The notes beneath the pieces were generated by a model that saw only the letters and a program-made list of their open reading frames with translations, had not been told where the DNA came from and ran no database searches. Below, one piece after another: positions 10,000 to 21,480 of a stretch of 64,000 nt of DNA. Every line of letters starts with the position of its first letter. Position 1 is the stretch's first letter. A program made the translations under genes and the position numbers. Where the stretch lies: NCBI RefSeq assembly GCF_011397635.1, contig NC_064770.1:22500200-22564199 (forward strand), in the 5' to 3' direction. The stretch is from Epinephelus fuscoguttatus (taxonomy: Eukaryota; Chordata; Actinopteri; Perciformes; Serranidae).

Positions 10000-11740
10000 A
10001 ACAAAACACTGAGAAATACGTGATCGCCTTGTGCCTTTAATTATCAGCATGTTTCATACATTATTATCTGTGTTGTAGTGTTTATCAGACAAAGATCAAA
10101 GATCTTTCATGACAAGGTACCTTCTTCCGGCAAAGACCAGCTAAATTACAGTGTTAGCATACTTTCTGAGTCTGAATCACTTTGGAACAACTCTAAAAAA
10201 ACAAGATTGTTTTAATGTGACACAGATAATCTGATTTCTGCATTAATCAGAGGCAGCTTGTCGGCTACCCACTGCAGCACTTTGGTCACATTACTGTTAG
10301 ACCGATGCGAAGTGACGAAAAAAAAAGTCAGTACGTTCAAGTCGTGGTACTGGGAACTGTGGTTTTGCTCCTGGCTTCTCAGACCATGAGGTCACAGGTC
10401 CGTTATTACCACGGCCTATTGAGAAGATGTATGTCCACACCCCTCCCCCCGGGCCTGTATACACGACAGCTTAAAGAAACAAACTAGACATTGAATATTG
10501 TTTATTCATTACTGGCCAAGTAATATAGGAATCGAGCTGACCTTAATAAATCAGTGACAGTGTAAACACAATCAGGTACTATAGCTTTGTGTTGAAATTC
10601 GAGGCACATTCGCAGATGACGTCTCTTTCCTCACATCAGCTTGACTGAACCGTTCTCTGCCACCCACCGCTGCACCTCATCGCACAGTGATGACTGGACA
10701 GGGGCTTTTTTTTTCAAAGTTCCCTGAAATCATCATACAACTGATTACACAATGCTTGCAACTAAATAAAAATGAGACAATTATAGTATTGTGTCCAGAA
10801 AGTTGTCAAGATTTACCTCAGCAGAACTTTTGCAAAAAAGAAAGAAGGCAGATAAATTGCATTCATACACTATGTATATGAATTATTCTAGAAGAAGAAA
10901 AAAGGAAAAGCCTCTTCATAAAGGTGTTTATCATACTAATTATTTATTCCCATTTGTTACTTGTCTAGTTAGCACAAAATGTAAGCAACAATAAATGCAA
11001 TTTTACATTTTAATGACTGTTTTTTAAGTTTAAAACACATTGTCAGTGTATTTCAAAATGCTAACAGTAATGCTGTGTAACATTTCTATTGTATGCCACC
11101 ACATCAATATGATGACAACATCCCAAGATGGCAACGCATTCGCTCACATGCTCTAGGGTTTGCTGGCAGTGGAAACAGTCGCTAAGCTGTGGGAATGTGG
11201 GTACTCTGAAAGGGAAGTTACACCATTTTAACACATAATAACACATGGAATTCACTGGCTGACAATGTGCATTAGTAAGACTGTATCTACACTTAGAATT
11301 TTGATTTAAAGTTGGCACCCACAGTGTAACTTTACTGCCTTAAATCCTGGCGCTATCAATGATGTGGTGCAGTTGAAGTAATAAAATGTCCTCTGCTCCG
11401 GCTTCTTCCTCTGTAACTTTGCTTCAAACTGCTGCCTCTAGGAAGCAGCCGCTGATTAAAACAGTATTGTGTTATATAAACTAGAAAAAAAGAAAAATAA
11501 ATCATGAATATGCAAGACAGTGTCCTACTGCAGGCTCGACTCTGCTGTCTCTGGTTAAACATGAGGGATGACATCTTCCCCTCGGACAGTGAGGAGCAGA
11601 AATAGTGTGTGAAGCCCGGCTCCCACAGAGAGCCCCCCTGAGGCACATCCATCACTGGATCTCCAGCAGCTCAGACCTGGAGCGAGGCAGCAGGGCCTCA
11701 GGGTCCAACAGGGCAACGGTAGGACAGTTAGTGACGGCTT

Positions 11741-11757
11741 GGGGGGGGGGGGGGGGG
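11741..11757 (+). repeat. Homopolymer run of 17 G
   Basis: An uninterrupted G17 tract. Such runs can form G-quadruplex structures and are prone to length error in sequencing, so the exact count is uncertain. Confidence 0.85.
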
Positions 11758-13054
11758 TCATTACATTTTTTGGGAAAATGCAAAATAGGGTTCAATCTCC
11801 AAAATGGACACACCGGAGACTGTGAGAAAAACGACTTGAAGGGAATTACGAAGTGCATTCAACACAAACATTGACGTTACAGTTGTTGGGAGGAGTTCTT
11901 AGTATAAAAGTAATCTTGCCTGACTCAAACCATTGGCAATAGTCATCATCACAATGTCCTGATGCCGTCTGAGCTGGCTCCAACAGATACATAGTAACAC
12001 AGGACATGATTGGCTCCTGATGGAAGATGTTGCCTGTGAGTTCAGTCGGAGCCAACATTTCTATTCAGCAAACATGGAAAAAAGTCCACAATGGTAAACA
12101 CAGGTCCGTGTTTCTCCAGCTCAAGACAATGACCAGATCATTTTTGCTCAATTGTTTCATTCTCAGGTTGTTGGCAGCGCGCGCATGGGAAAATGGGAAA
12201 AGTTTACATTTGCAGGTCCAGCTCTTCAAAAAACAATCGTGAGTTCAGATGAATTGAAATCAGGTGAACATATTGTCACTTTTGGGAAACAATTAGTCTA
12301 ATGAATAATGAGAACTCCTTTAGCCAAACACTATTTCTGCATGACCCCTTCCATGAGGAACCAAAACTAATGTGGTTCCTTTGTGTTAGTTGTAATTCTG
12401 AACAGAAAATGAGTATACACATTTGCTTTGCAGAGATGACATAAATGGGAACATTAAAAAAAAGAAGAAGTCAGAGAAGAAAATTTTGTTGTTTTGAAAT
12501 ACAGTTAGAGTACCTGAATAAAAGACGTGGACAGTGATAGCCGCTTTCATTGCGTTTCATCAGAATCGTGTGTCATGTGTGTCACCCAATCAGGAAATGA
12601 CATCAGCATTGAGGCTTTCCCTGCGTGAGACCACGGTGACTCATTTACTGGGCTTTTCTATGGAGACAGACGGCCTTGCCCAGTAGCAGCCCAAACATAA
12701 TGATAAATTTAATATGTTCCATACAACGACTTGTCAAGAGAAATAACCATTATCACAGCAACGACTCGAATTTTAACTTTGAAATGAACTAGAAATTTCA
12801 AAGCAAGTATGCAACATCAGATAATCAAGATCTGGGAAACACAGCCACGGCTGTAAGTCTGTTTTAAAAAATAAAACAAATAAAAAGCTGCTTTTCTAAC
12901 CCGTGCGCTTCAGCCTCCTGACCTCAGCTCAGAAAGTCTTGGCAGCAGCAGAGTGACCCAGCCAGGGAGTGCATCGGGGCCTCGATGGGACTGCTCCCGT
13001 CCGAGCAGCAGGAGCGCCCTGATGAATGTTTCCGAGAAGGATCGGAAACAAGAC

Positions 13055-13235
13055 CAAATTTTCTTTTCTTTTTCTTTTTCTTTTTTTTTCAGACAGGCCT
13101 TTCCATGGGCAATTTTCCCAGGACGACCCCATTATTATTCCACAGAGACGTCTGCCCCCTCCGAACCCTATGGGTGGTCTTTCTGAAGGCAAAAGGAAGA
13201 GGAAAAGAAAAGGAAAAGGGGAAGAAAAAAAAATC
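13055..13235. repeat. Pyrimidine tract followed by purine tract
   Basis: A TTTCTTTTTC-type run at about 13060-13090 is followed by an AAGGAAAAGG-type purine run at about 13190-13235. The two could pair as complementary strands over a loop of about 100 bp. They are low-complexity sequences; the GLI-type 9-mer TGGGTGGTC at 13171 lies between them. Confidence 0.5.
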
Positions 13236-14479
13236 TGGTGATACACCCGCGGAGACTGGACAACAATAAAATACACAACAAAGTAAAAATGAGACAAAAC
13301 AAGTTGGGGAGTCAAACAGCACTCTGACATATTGCCTGGTGTATATGTGCTGCATGTTACAGTATTCCAAAGAGTTTCGAAAATGGTCTAATCAGGGCAA
13401 CAATGAACATGAAATCATATCCAGATATTTGTTTGTATTTCTAACATTATTGTGTGCTCTTAGTGGATACCATTCCTCTGTTTAGATTACCTACAGCGAC
13501 AGTTTGAATTGACCCCCACATTGAGTTGCTTTTAAATTGTCCAGTCCATAAAATCCTCTCTTAAACCAATAAGAAACATCCAGTGGAGGAAACCTCTGCT
13601 AAATCACCGAGAGAGACAAGCTGACCACAAGGCCGTCTCCATGGAAGCTACACCCTCAGCTGAAAAACTACTATGTGCTGATTCAAGCCGGGAGCAAAGG
13701 GAGGGCACATTTCCTACATCCTGAAGCATATTGATTATTGTGTACATTCAATCAGAAGAGTTACCTGAACAACAGCCATCAGAGTCAACTCACTCCTCAC
13801 TCCAATATTTATTTAGGTTTACAATCCCCTCTTGCCACCGTTTGAGTCGACTTAGGAAGTGAGACTTTGCCCCGCGGCCATCCATCTTGCTCTGAGCCCA
13901 TGAGGACATCAGCCTGTGCCAAGAGGCCGAGCTGGGCCAGCCTGCTGGAACCCTTGGTGAGCTCCCTGCCTTTGTCTGAGGATGTGGAAGAAACCTGGCA
14001 CCGGCCCGAGGTCAGCGTCACAAAATTATATTACCATAATCCCATTAAGTGTGTCTGAGGCCTCATGAGCTCCAGCTCAGTCTGGGAGGAAGGTAGGTGA
14101 GGGCTGGCAGTGGGTGGCTGAAGAACTCAGTCGGTGGATGTTATGAGATGGAAGCTTACCTGCACTTTATATGTGTATATTTTAGCCTATATTTTTGGCA
14201 CACAATACACACATGCAAAGATATATCATAAACTCATGTATTAGTATAGGCCTCAGCTACAGCCTGTGTTGTATCACAGTATGTGTAACCTATTTTCTGT
14301 GACATAAATTGAGTGTACTGCCCCAAAAAAAGCATATAAATGTGCCAAGAAGGAAGACAGCTCTCCATAATTGAAGCCAGGAGCTAAACAAGATGATGGA
14401 TCAAGTGGGTTTGCCTATAAGCTTTACATAATCAAAGTTTCTCATCCTTATCTTTATTATCCCTCGTCCTTCAGAAAAG

Positions 14480-14700
14480 GATTCTCTCCAATAATAATGA
14501 GATTTTCCATCCGTCTCGACATTTGTTTCCAATTAAGACGCTGAGAGAAGCGTCTGAGCGGTCCAACCGACCACGGATACAGTAGTTTGTCTTTGCTAAC
14601 TCCTTCGCTTGTACCTGGTAAATCTCGGCAGCACGTATCCTTTTATGGTACACATGCCCGTTGGGCACAGGTTGTTTTAGGGGATGCATATTGACATGTC
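14480..14700. promoter_or_regulatory. Candidate conserved non-coding element, 14.5 kb
   Basis: An information-rich block without low-complexity runs, including CAATAATAATGAG, TTTCCAATTAAGACG and a near-palindrome around AGACGCTGAGAGAAGCGTCT (14536-14555). Its texture is like known developmental enhancers, but conservation has not been tested. There is no coding frame with a credible protein. Confidence 0.3.
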
Positions 14701-15371
14701 ACCAAAAGTGATACTGTTCTCACAGGGCATGAGAGCTGAATGTAAGCTATGCTCTGGCAGTTGAACCTTGAGGCGCAATCGGCTGTAACAGAGAGATATT
14801 ATCTGACATGTAACACAGGAATGCAGCCTAGTGTCTGTGTTGTTGAAATTGGGAACACAGCTATGTTTAAAACACCAGAAAAAGTCTTAATTATTCATAG
14901 ATTTGTTCAGCTACTGAATTGCAAACAGGAAGACTGCTCTGATGCTTCTGTTTGCTGACTTAAAATTTCAATTAATTATCTTTTATATTTGTCCTGTACT
15001 GGATAACAGCATGAAAAACAGATCACAGTGAGAGTGGGATGAGTTGCACAAGGGTTGGGAGTGTATGAGCATGTGGGAGTGAGGTATTAGTGGCTAGTTC
15101 TTGCGGTGACTACAGTCAGTATTGTCGGCAGCCATTTCTTTACTTACAGGGCCCAGTATATCAAACATACCTCCCCTATGTTTGTCCATTCCATCTACGG
15201 GACAACCAGTGAGACTTAATCCCTTGTCCAAATAAGTTAATACCTCAACTAACATGTAAAAGTAAAGTTCAGGGCCAGATGCAGATTCCTGAGAGACAGA
15301 CGGTGCCTAACCTGGCAGTAAACCAATTAATTACACACAGAGTGACTCAGTTTGTCATGGAGACATGGAGT

Positions 15372-15372
<1 letters not shown>

Positions 15373-15408
<36 letters not shown>

Positions 15409-15433
15409 GCACACACACACACACACACACACA
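15373..15433. repeat. (CA)n microsatellite with a CGCG interruption
   Basis: About 30 CA units in two blocks separated by CGCG. A typical fish dinucleotide microsatellite. Confidence 0.95.
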
Positions 15434-15551
15434 ACTCTGCGGGCTCTCTCTCTCACAGACTCACACACACTGACAGAGGAAATTAACTGTTTTGTTTAGT
15501 CCACATTTTTCATAATTCTGCCACTTTGCATGTCTCTTCATGTGAATTTTA

Positions 15552-15552
15552 A

Positions 15553-15584
<32 letters not shown>
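15552..15584. repeat. (TG)n microsatellite
   Basis: TG units with one TTTG interruption, about 120 bp after the CA tract. The two tracts are complementary and could form a hairpin. Confidence 0.9.
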
Positions 15585-17330
15585 GGTTTCTTCTCCCTGC
15601 TTCTCACCCTCTTCCCTTTGCTGACCCCCCCCCCCCAGCATGTGTTGTGATATGGTTCGTCTCTGCGGCCTTCTCCTTTGGGAGAGGAGCTTAGTGAAAT
15701 ATGGGCAGAATGCCTTACGGTCAATGGGGTCTTCACCGGCCTCATTTCCTCCATGCAGAGCTCTGTCAGGGAGCGCTAAGCAGACCCCCCAGGCCTGATG
15801 CTGACAGCACAGGAGGAAGCAGACAGTATAGAGTTCCCTTAAAATTAAAGCAAATATCACCTCACTGTAATAAACAGAAGCAGTAACTCAATTTGAGTAA
15901 AGGGGCTAATAAGACACGAGTGTCTTGTGATTCGCCACTTAGGGGGCTGCTGTGTGGATTACGGCGGCAGGACAGCTGACTGCTCACACATCATGGGTGA
16001 CAAAATAAGTTGCGTGTTAAATCTGTGCTGGCTGTGAAACAAAAGCTCATGTCTGGAAAATTAATAATAATAAAAATAATAATTTAAAACCTCATGCAAC
16101 AGGGCTGTCATATTGAGAGCAGTGTCACATGCTCATGCTTTCATTCTGTAACTTGCACAGAGTTATGTGTGCAGCCTCTTTAGCGCATTAATTGGTAGCA
16201 GTTCTGGGATGGGGGTTGGGCGACGCTTGGGTTTGTTCTGCTGTGCGCCCCTATTATTTTCTCCACAGGCAGTTTAGTGCTTTCCAACTACCTCTGAAGC
16301 ATCAGCAGTTTTGGCCTCATCGTGCACAGAGGGGAATACTTTGAAACGAGGTGCTGGGGGACTCTCTGCAGGAAGTTTTTATGCAACTCTAATTTTAGAG
16401 AGCAGTTGTTTTTACAGATGCCCATTTCTCTCAGACAGTTTTATCTGTTTGATGATCGTGCCTCTTCTCTGGCAGTCTATCGTTTAGTACAGCTCCAACT
16501 CACATAAGTCAAGATTTAAAACTCTGATTCGGCAGCTGTATTGCTAACGGAGATTAAATCTTTTCCAGTGGTCTCTTTTTTTCTGCCGGGGGCTTAGAAA
16601 ACATGGAATTAGCATCACGTCCCAGAGTGCCTTGCAGCAGCAGCTGTGGGGAACAGGTGTGTGTGGTGAGCACATGGTGAGGGTGATGAGGTCTGCCACA
16701 TGTTAAATGCATAAAACACAACATTAGAGTCTAACCAGCGCAGAGAGGGACAGCAAGAGATGCTTACCTCTGTCGGACCTATGTTTTTGTGTCTCTGTTA
16801 TAAGAGTAGAGGAAACTAGGAGATACATCTGGAGGAAGAGACAGTGGAAAAAAAATGTGAAAAGGAAAAAAAAAGGTGCCAGTTAAGTATCTTTTTGACG
16901 TGGGCTAGATGAAGGAGAAATTTGAATCTCTCACTTCAGGGCAGGATCGCACAGTGGGATTTCAATAAATGAGTGAGTGCTGTGCCCAAATACAGAGCCA
17001 AAGCTGCCAGACGGCACATCCAGCCCTCTCTCCCTTTCTCTCCCTCAGCCTTTTTCTCAAGTCACTTTCTGTAACTTGCTGTGAAATTCCAAGGAGACGT
17101 CAGGAAGAGAAGAATCAGGAGGCAGACATTTGGTTTTTATGTGCACTAAAGCCAACTACTCAAAGGCAACACGGCATGTTTTAACGATTATTTTTCTTGC
17201 AGGAGAGATTTGATTTCTCCTTGTTGTGTCTGTTGTCCTTTAACGCTCCAGTTTCCTCCCAACTTGACAAATGTCATCTTTGCTAAGTCTAACCCCGCGC
17301 AGATGACAGGGTGAGGCCTTGGTTTATCAA
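15585..17330. other. Intergenic DNA, no gene seen
   Basis: A C-rich run at about 15626-15638, short A-rich runs near 16850 and 16865, and otherwise unremarkable single-copy sequence. Nothing supports a coding exon or RNA gene. Confidence 0.5.
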
Positions 17331-17480
17331 ACTGCAGAAGAGCACACACTGGTTTCCATGGCAATAAAGCCTGCTGGCGTTCTTGGGCCTCGATGGCCCA
17401 TGGGCATTGGCCAATTGCAAGTTAGATAAAGCTCCTTACCCTGGGAAAAATCATGCCCTCTCCTGATTTATGATAGCTGT
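17331..17480. promoter_or_regulatory. Candidate non-coding element with RFX X-box
   Basis: Contains GGTTTCCATGGCAAT (17351-17365), close to the RFX X-box palindrome GTTNCCATGGNAAC, then a GGCATTGGCCAATTGC stretch with a CCAAT/ATTGG overlap, and AGTTAGATAA. The density of factor-type motifs in about 100 bp suggests an enhancer. Conservation has not been checked. Confidence 0.35.
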
Positions 17481-18879
17481 GAAAACTTCAAAATTCTCTC
17501 CCAGACGTGTCAACAAACATCACAGCACAGGTTCAGCTATGCGTGTGCTCATGTGCAAAGATCCAACAGGCCTGTTTGACACCTTGTTAAGGTTTTCCTC
17601 TCCTTCCTCCTGCCCTCTCTATTCTTGCACATCCATGCCTCTGTGGCCCTTTGGGCCTTGGGCACTGACCCCAGAACTCTGAGGATCACTCAAAGGAGCC
17701 TCCTAACCACCACAACACTCTGGGAACATTTGGCCTCCAGATTTTCTTTCTTCCCAAGGTTTCCCCATGAACCTCCTTTTAAAGCTTATCTTGCATGTGG
17801 GAAAAAAAAATTACAAAATAGAGACAAACAAGAAATCATATACAGACTTAGGGTGAGAAATGTAAATATAAAACATTTCATGTCTGAAAAGGACTAGGAA
17901 GAAGCAATCCGATATCTAACACTGTATAAAATTGTTATGGGTCTTTTTTGCAGTATAGATAATGGTTGTTAATTTCAGTAATAATACTACAGTTACCCTC
18001 AAATCATTTAAGTTGCTACAACTTTACTTTCACAACAACAAAAAAAATTCAACAATCGATCATATTCCTGGATTCATTTTCGCAGTCATCGCACATGCAT
18101 GTCACACAGCAGCAAGCTAGCTTGGAAGATGGAAAGATTATTGTTCTAGGTAGCTGTACTCAGACTCTCTCTACTGCAAAAAAACCCACAACCTCAAAAC
18201 TCCTGAGACACCTACTACGACCGGCAGGCTACAGAAGATGGCTGTAACCCTACAATGGCGAAGCAACCAAAACTAGGTTGGCTGCATGCTACAAAACACT
18301 AATGAAGCTTGTGGTTGATGAAATGTTGCGTGTATCCATGACTGACTCTCCATCTTTCAGACAGATCCTCAGGTGAATAGCGGTCAGAGACAACAGGAGA
18401 CTCCCAGGTCAAATTCATTTGCAAGCTATGTAGCATTAGAGATGCTTATCAGAGATCAACCTGATATTCATACAGAGGCTCACGTGCAAAGTTTGATTTT
18501 GAGGAGAAAGGACGTAATTATCACTTCTGTGGGGAGTAGTGTAGCAAATTATTGCTAGCTGGGAGTAATAGCCAAAGTTATGATATTACTTTTGAAAAGA
18601 GTCATGAGTAATACATTACATTTTTTGTGTGATGAGCCCAACATTGCTCTACAGTTACAAGTCTCTTTTAAGTCTCCATTCAGTCATACACCTGATAATT
18701 CAGGGGTCTATTAACCTCTACATTACAGGTTTTATGTCTTACCTACACCATGACAAAAGTCCAAAGGACCTGTGTCCCTGTGTCTAATCTGCCAAAGTAC
18801 TCCACAATAACCATGAGAACAGACTCTCCTGTAAGATCCAGGAATGCACTGTTGCATATCAATGACCCACATCAACAGA

Positions 18880-18911
18880 GAAAGACAGAGAGAGAGAGGG
18901 AGAGAGAGACA
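18880..18911. repeat. (GA)n tract
   Basis: An imperfect GA dinucleotide tract on the + strand, shortly before a CA tract. Confidence 0.85.
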
Positions 18912-18949
18912 ACAAAAAGAGAGGATAAAAGGGCCCCTTCCTAACACAG

Positions 18950-18981
<32 letters not shown>
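18950..18981. repeat. (CA)n microsatellite
   Basis: About 16 CA units, followed by a short degenerate extension to about 19001. Confidence 0.93.
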
Positions 18982-18990
<9 letters not shown>

Positions 18991-19849
18991 ACAAACACAC
19001 AGAGGCAGGCAAGTCCGTGAAATATGACAGCCCCACGGTGAAGAAGGTGGGGGTGAGGGAAGCCATATTGTAACAATCTTATTCTGTGGTCATTAATCGT
19101 ATCCTGCTGTTCCAGCCTCCCCGACCGTGTGCGCTGAGCGTATGTCAAACACATTTCCCCTCTCTCGGTGGGCGCACTCCCAGCCAGCTCTAATGCTGCA
19201 CAAAGACACAAACCCTGAGAGCTCCTGAAGGCAGACAGGCCAGATAATCTCCCCCTCGGACTCCAGCGCCAAGTCCAGAGCCAGCCATAAAGACATGGAG
19301 AGACACAGGCCCACAGGGAACGTCCTCTGGCCTGGCTGCCGCTGCTGATGCTACCACACTACGTTCTCAACAAAAGCCCTGACAAATCACATATATTGTG
19401 AATGAGAAGGGAATATTTCAACAAACCTCTTTATCTCTGTCCCTGCTGGCATCATGTCTAAAAGTTGTGAAATGCTACTGTTTAAATGTACATGGCCTCA
19501 CTGTTGCTTTTTTACCACATGGCTTTCCATTAGTGGGTTCCAAATAACAGCGCAGATGGCTTAGCTCAACTATCTGTCCTAGGTAGGCTTATATGATCAG
19601 TACAAAGGGACACGTTAATGTGACATTGGGTTGGAAGCAAGAACAAAAGTAATCATTCGAGATACGCTCCTGTTATATAACTGATTGCAGTTTCAGTATT
19701 CCACGGCAATCTGAAAATCTGTCCATTGATAAACATAGACAATTTCTGGGCAGTCATGGGTATTTGGCAGCAGCAAAGTGGTCTTCCCTCTCGTCCTTTT
19801 TATCCATCTCTCCCTCCATACTGCCTGTCTTGCTCCCTCTTTCCCCCTC

Positions 19850-20120
19850 CTGCTGTGAGCGGCCTCATTAGGGAAGTGATAATGTAACCCCTCCGTTTCA
19901 TCAAGCGCTGCCATTTGTCATTATGACTGACAAGTGCCGAGGTGGGTCAACTGAGTGACAGGAAGTAAGGCCTCCCATTGGCCATCCGATAGTTTTATCT
20001 ATCGTCCCACCTTTCTCTCGCTTTTCTCTTTAACAATGCCTCGGTGCATAAAGAAACACAGCCTTAAAAATGATAAAACCGCAAAGCCACCGCTTTGTGC
20101 TGTCACTGTAAATGCTATCA
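19850..20120. promoter_or_regulatory. Candidate conserved non-coding element, 19.9 kb
   Basis: Motif-dense single-copy block: CTCATTAGGGAAG, GTGATAATG, TTGTCATTATGACTGACAA (an imperfect palindrome), CTATCGTCC, AACAATGCC (SOX core) and AACCGCAAA (RUNX-type core). SOX and RUNX sites together would suit a skeletal enhancer of sox9. This is motif inference only. Confidence 0.3.
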
Positions 20121-21084
20121 AATATGAACACATAAAAAGTATTGCTATCATCAATCACTCTCTATATCTCCAAATTGTAAGTGGGTCTACATATGTCTCA
20201 AACTGCAACTGAGGCCTGTTGCCAGAAACCTGAGAAGTCTCTTGACAAGTGGAGTCTCCAGAGCAATGGAAAATCAGTCCGAAACGCCATCAATCACGGC
20301 ACAGGAGATTGGTTGAAAGACCTGCTTTTCACTAACAGTCTGGTCTGAGATCCTGACAAGATAATAGATTGTGAAGCTGCCAGAATGGCTTGATTGAAGA
20401 GATGTATTGATCGTAAATCAAAGTTTTTCCAGACAGCGTTGCTACTGTAAGTGATATATCGGTATCACTATTAAAAGAAAAACACTTTTTATGGCTTCCA
20501 TTAGAGCTGTGGAAGTGGGTCATTATGCAGGCTGGAGCACAGGTTATTTCTATCTTACCAAAAAACCTGGTCTCCTGTGTCATCCCTAGCTTGCACCACT
20601 TGAATCAGCTGCTTCTCTTTCCTCTGGAGCTACCAAAATATTCAGAAACTCGAGGGCTGGGCAGCAGCCTACAAGGGAAACAAAAGAAGGCTTGTAAGGA
20701 TAAACGTTACAATCACAGCAAAGATCAAATGATAATCTGAGTGTGATGGCAACAAGTGAGCGCACAAGAAACACTCCTAGCATAAAAACACACTTAACAT
20801 GATCAAATTAGTTTACCTCTGGCCGAGGGATGAATGTTAAAAGCTGAATATGCTTTGACAGAACCCTTGACCTCTGGGTCTTAGTTGTGGTGGGCGCCCG
20901 TCAGTGAGGACAGGAGAGGGGTGATTGATTGGGTCCCTGTCAGCAGGCTCAGCTGGACATCCTAGAAAGATCTCCCCATCCATCAGATCATCCAGACCCA
21001 GGAGGAGCTGCTTCCAGATGGGCAGCATTGTTCCCAGGCCACCCTGGCAGACGCCTTGAAGACTCTGCAAGACCCAAAATGTTA

Positions 21085-21480
21085 CTGACAGCAGCCGCAG
21101 TCAGCCTGAAACCTTTGCATCTGTGCCCGTGTGTCTGCACGCTTCGGAAGATGTAGCATACACCCAACCTAATCGATAGCATATACCGGATGGGAGTTGC
21201 AGAAACAATAGCTGTCATTACAATCACTAGCCATAGCTCAGCGATCATAGACAGAGTGGAGATAAGAGGTTGCAGTGATGGTGCGCTGGCAGCGATCACT
21301 GTGTCTAGTGCCTAGTGAGGCGTATCATGGAGACTTAATTGTGGTGCAAGGCCTAATTGCATGGTCAGGACAGGGGGTAATGAGTTAATCCCAAGCCAGT
21401 CATCCATGATGAGGAGAAGCAAGTCCTCAGCACAGTAATTACACTCCTGCTCATTAACCTCTAAGCTTCGGGACACCGAA
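21085..21480. promoter_or_regulatory. Candidate conserved non-coding element, 21.2 kb
   Basis: A long block without simple repeats. It includes AGAAACAATAGCTGTCATTACAATCAC (two SOX-like cores and a homeodomain TAATG on the reverse strand), ACTTAATTGTGG, CCTAATTGCATGG, GGGTAATGAGTTAATCCC and CAGTAATTACACTCC. The run of homeodomain cores over 400 bp is unusual for the window. Confidence 0.35.

Larger units (their letters stand above)
8539..10018 (+). other. sox9 3' untranslated region
   Basis: About 1.48 kb of AT-rich sequence follows the stop codon and ends at an AATAAA (9994-9999), after which a GT-rich stretch (TGATCGCCTTGTGCC) looks like a downstream element. It contains seed matches for miR-101, miR-30 and miR-145 and several poly-T and poly-A runs. 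The cleavage point near 10018 is inferred. No earlier AATAAA was noticed. Confidence 0.75.
10019..14470. other. Downstream intergenic DNA, no gene seen
   Basis: No coding exon is supported. Open frames are short and overlap on both strands. Small features inside: an AAAGATCTTT palindrome overlapping a TCF-like GATCAAAG near 10095, a run of 17 G at 11741-11757, a pyrimidine then purine tract at 13055-13235, and an exact GLI-type TGGGTGGTC at 13171-13179. Nothing else stands out. Confidence 0.55.
17481..19840. other. Intergenic DNA, no gene seen
   Basis: Contains A-rich runs near 17800 and 18040, and the GA and CA microsatellites listed separately (18880-18911, 18950-18981). Open frames overlapping the CA tract are composition artefacts. 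Confidence 0.5.

Noticed and set aside
18732..19211. 159-codon frame on the - strand with a Cys/Val run
   Set aside because: The Cys-Val run is the translation of the CA microsatellite; the rest has no known domain.
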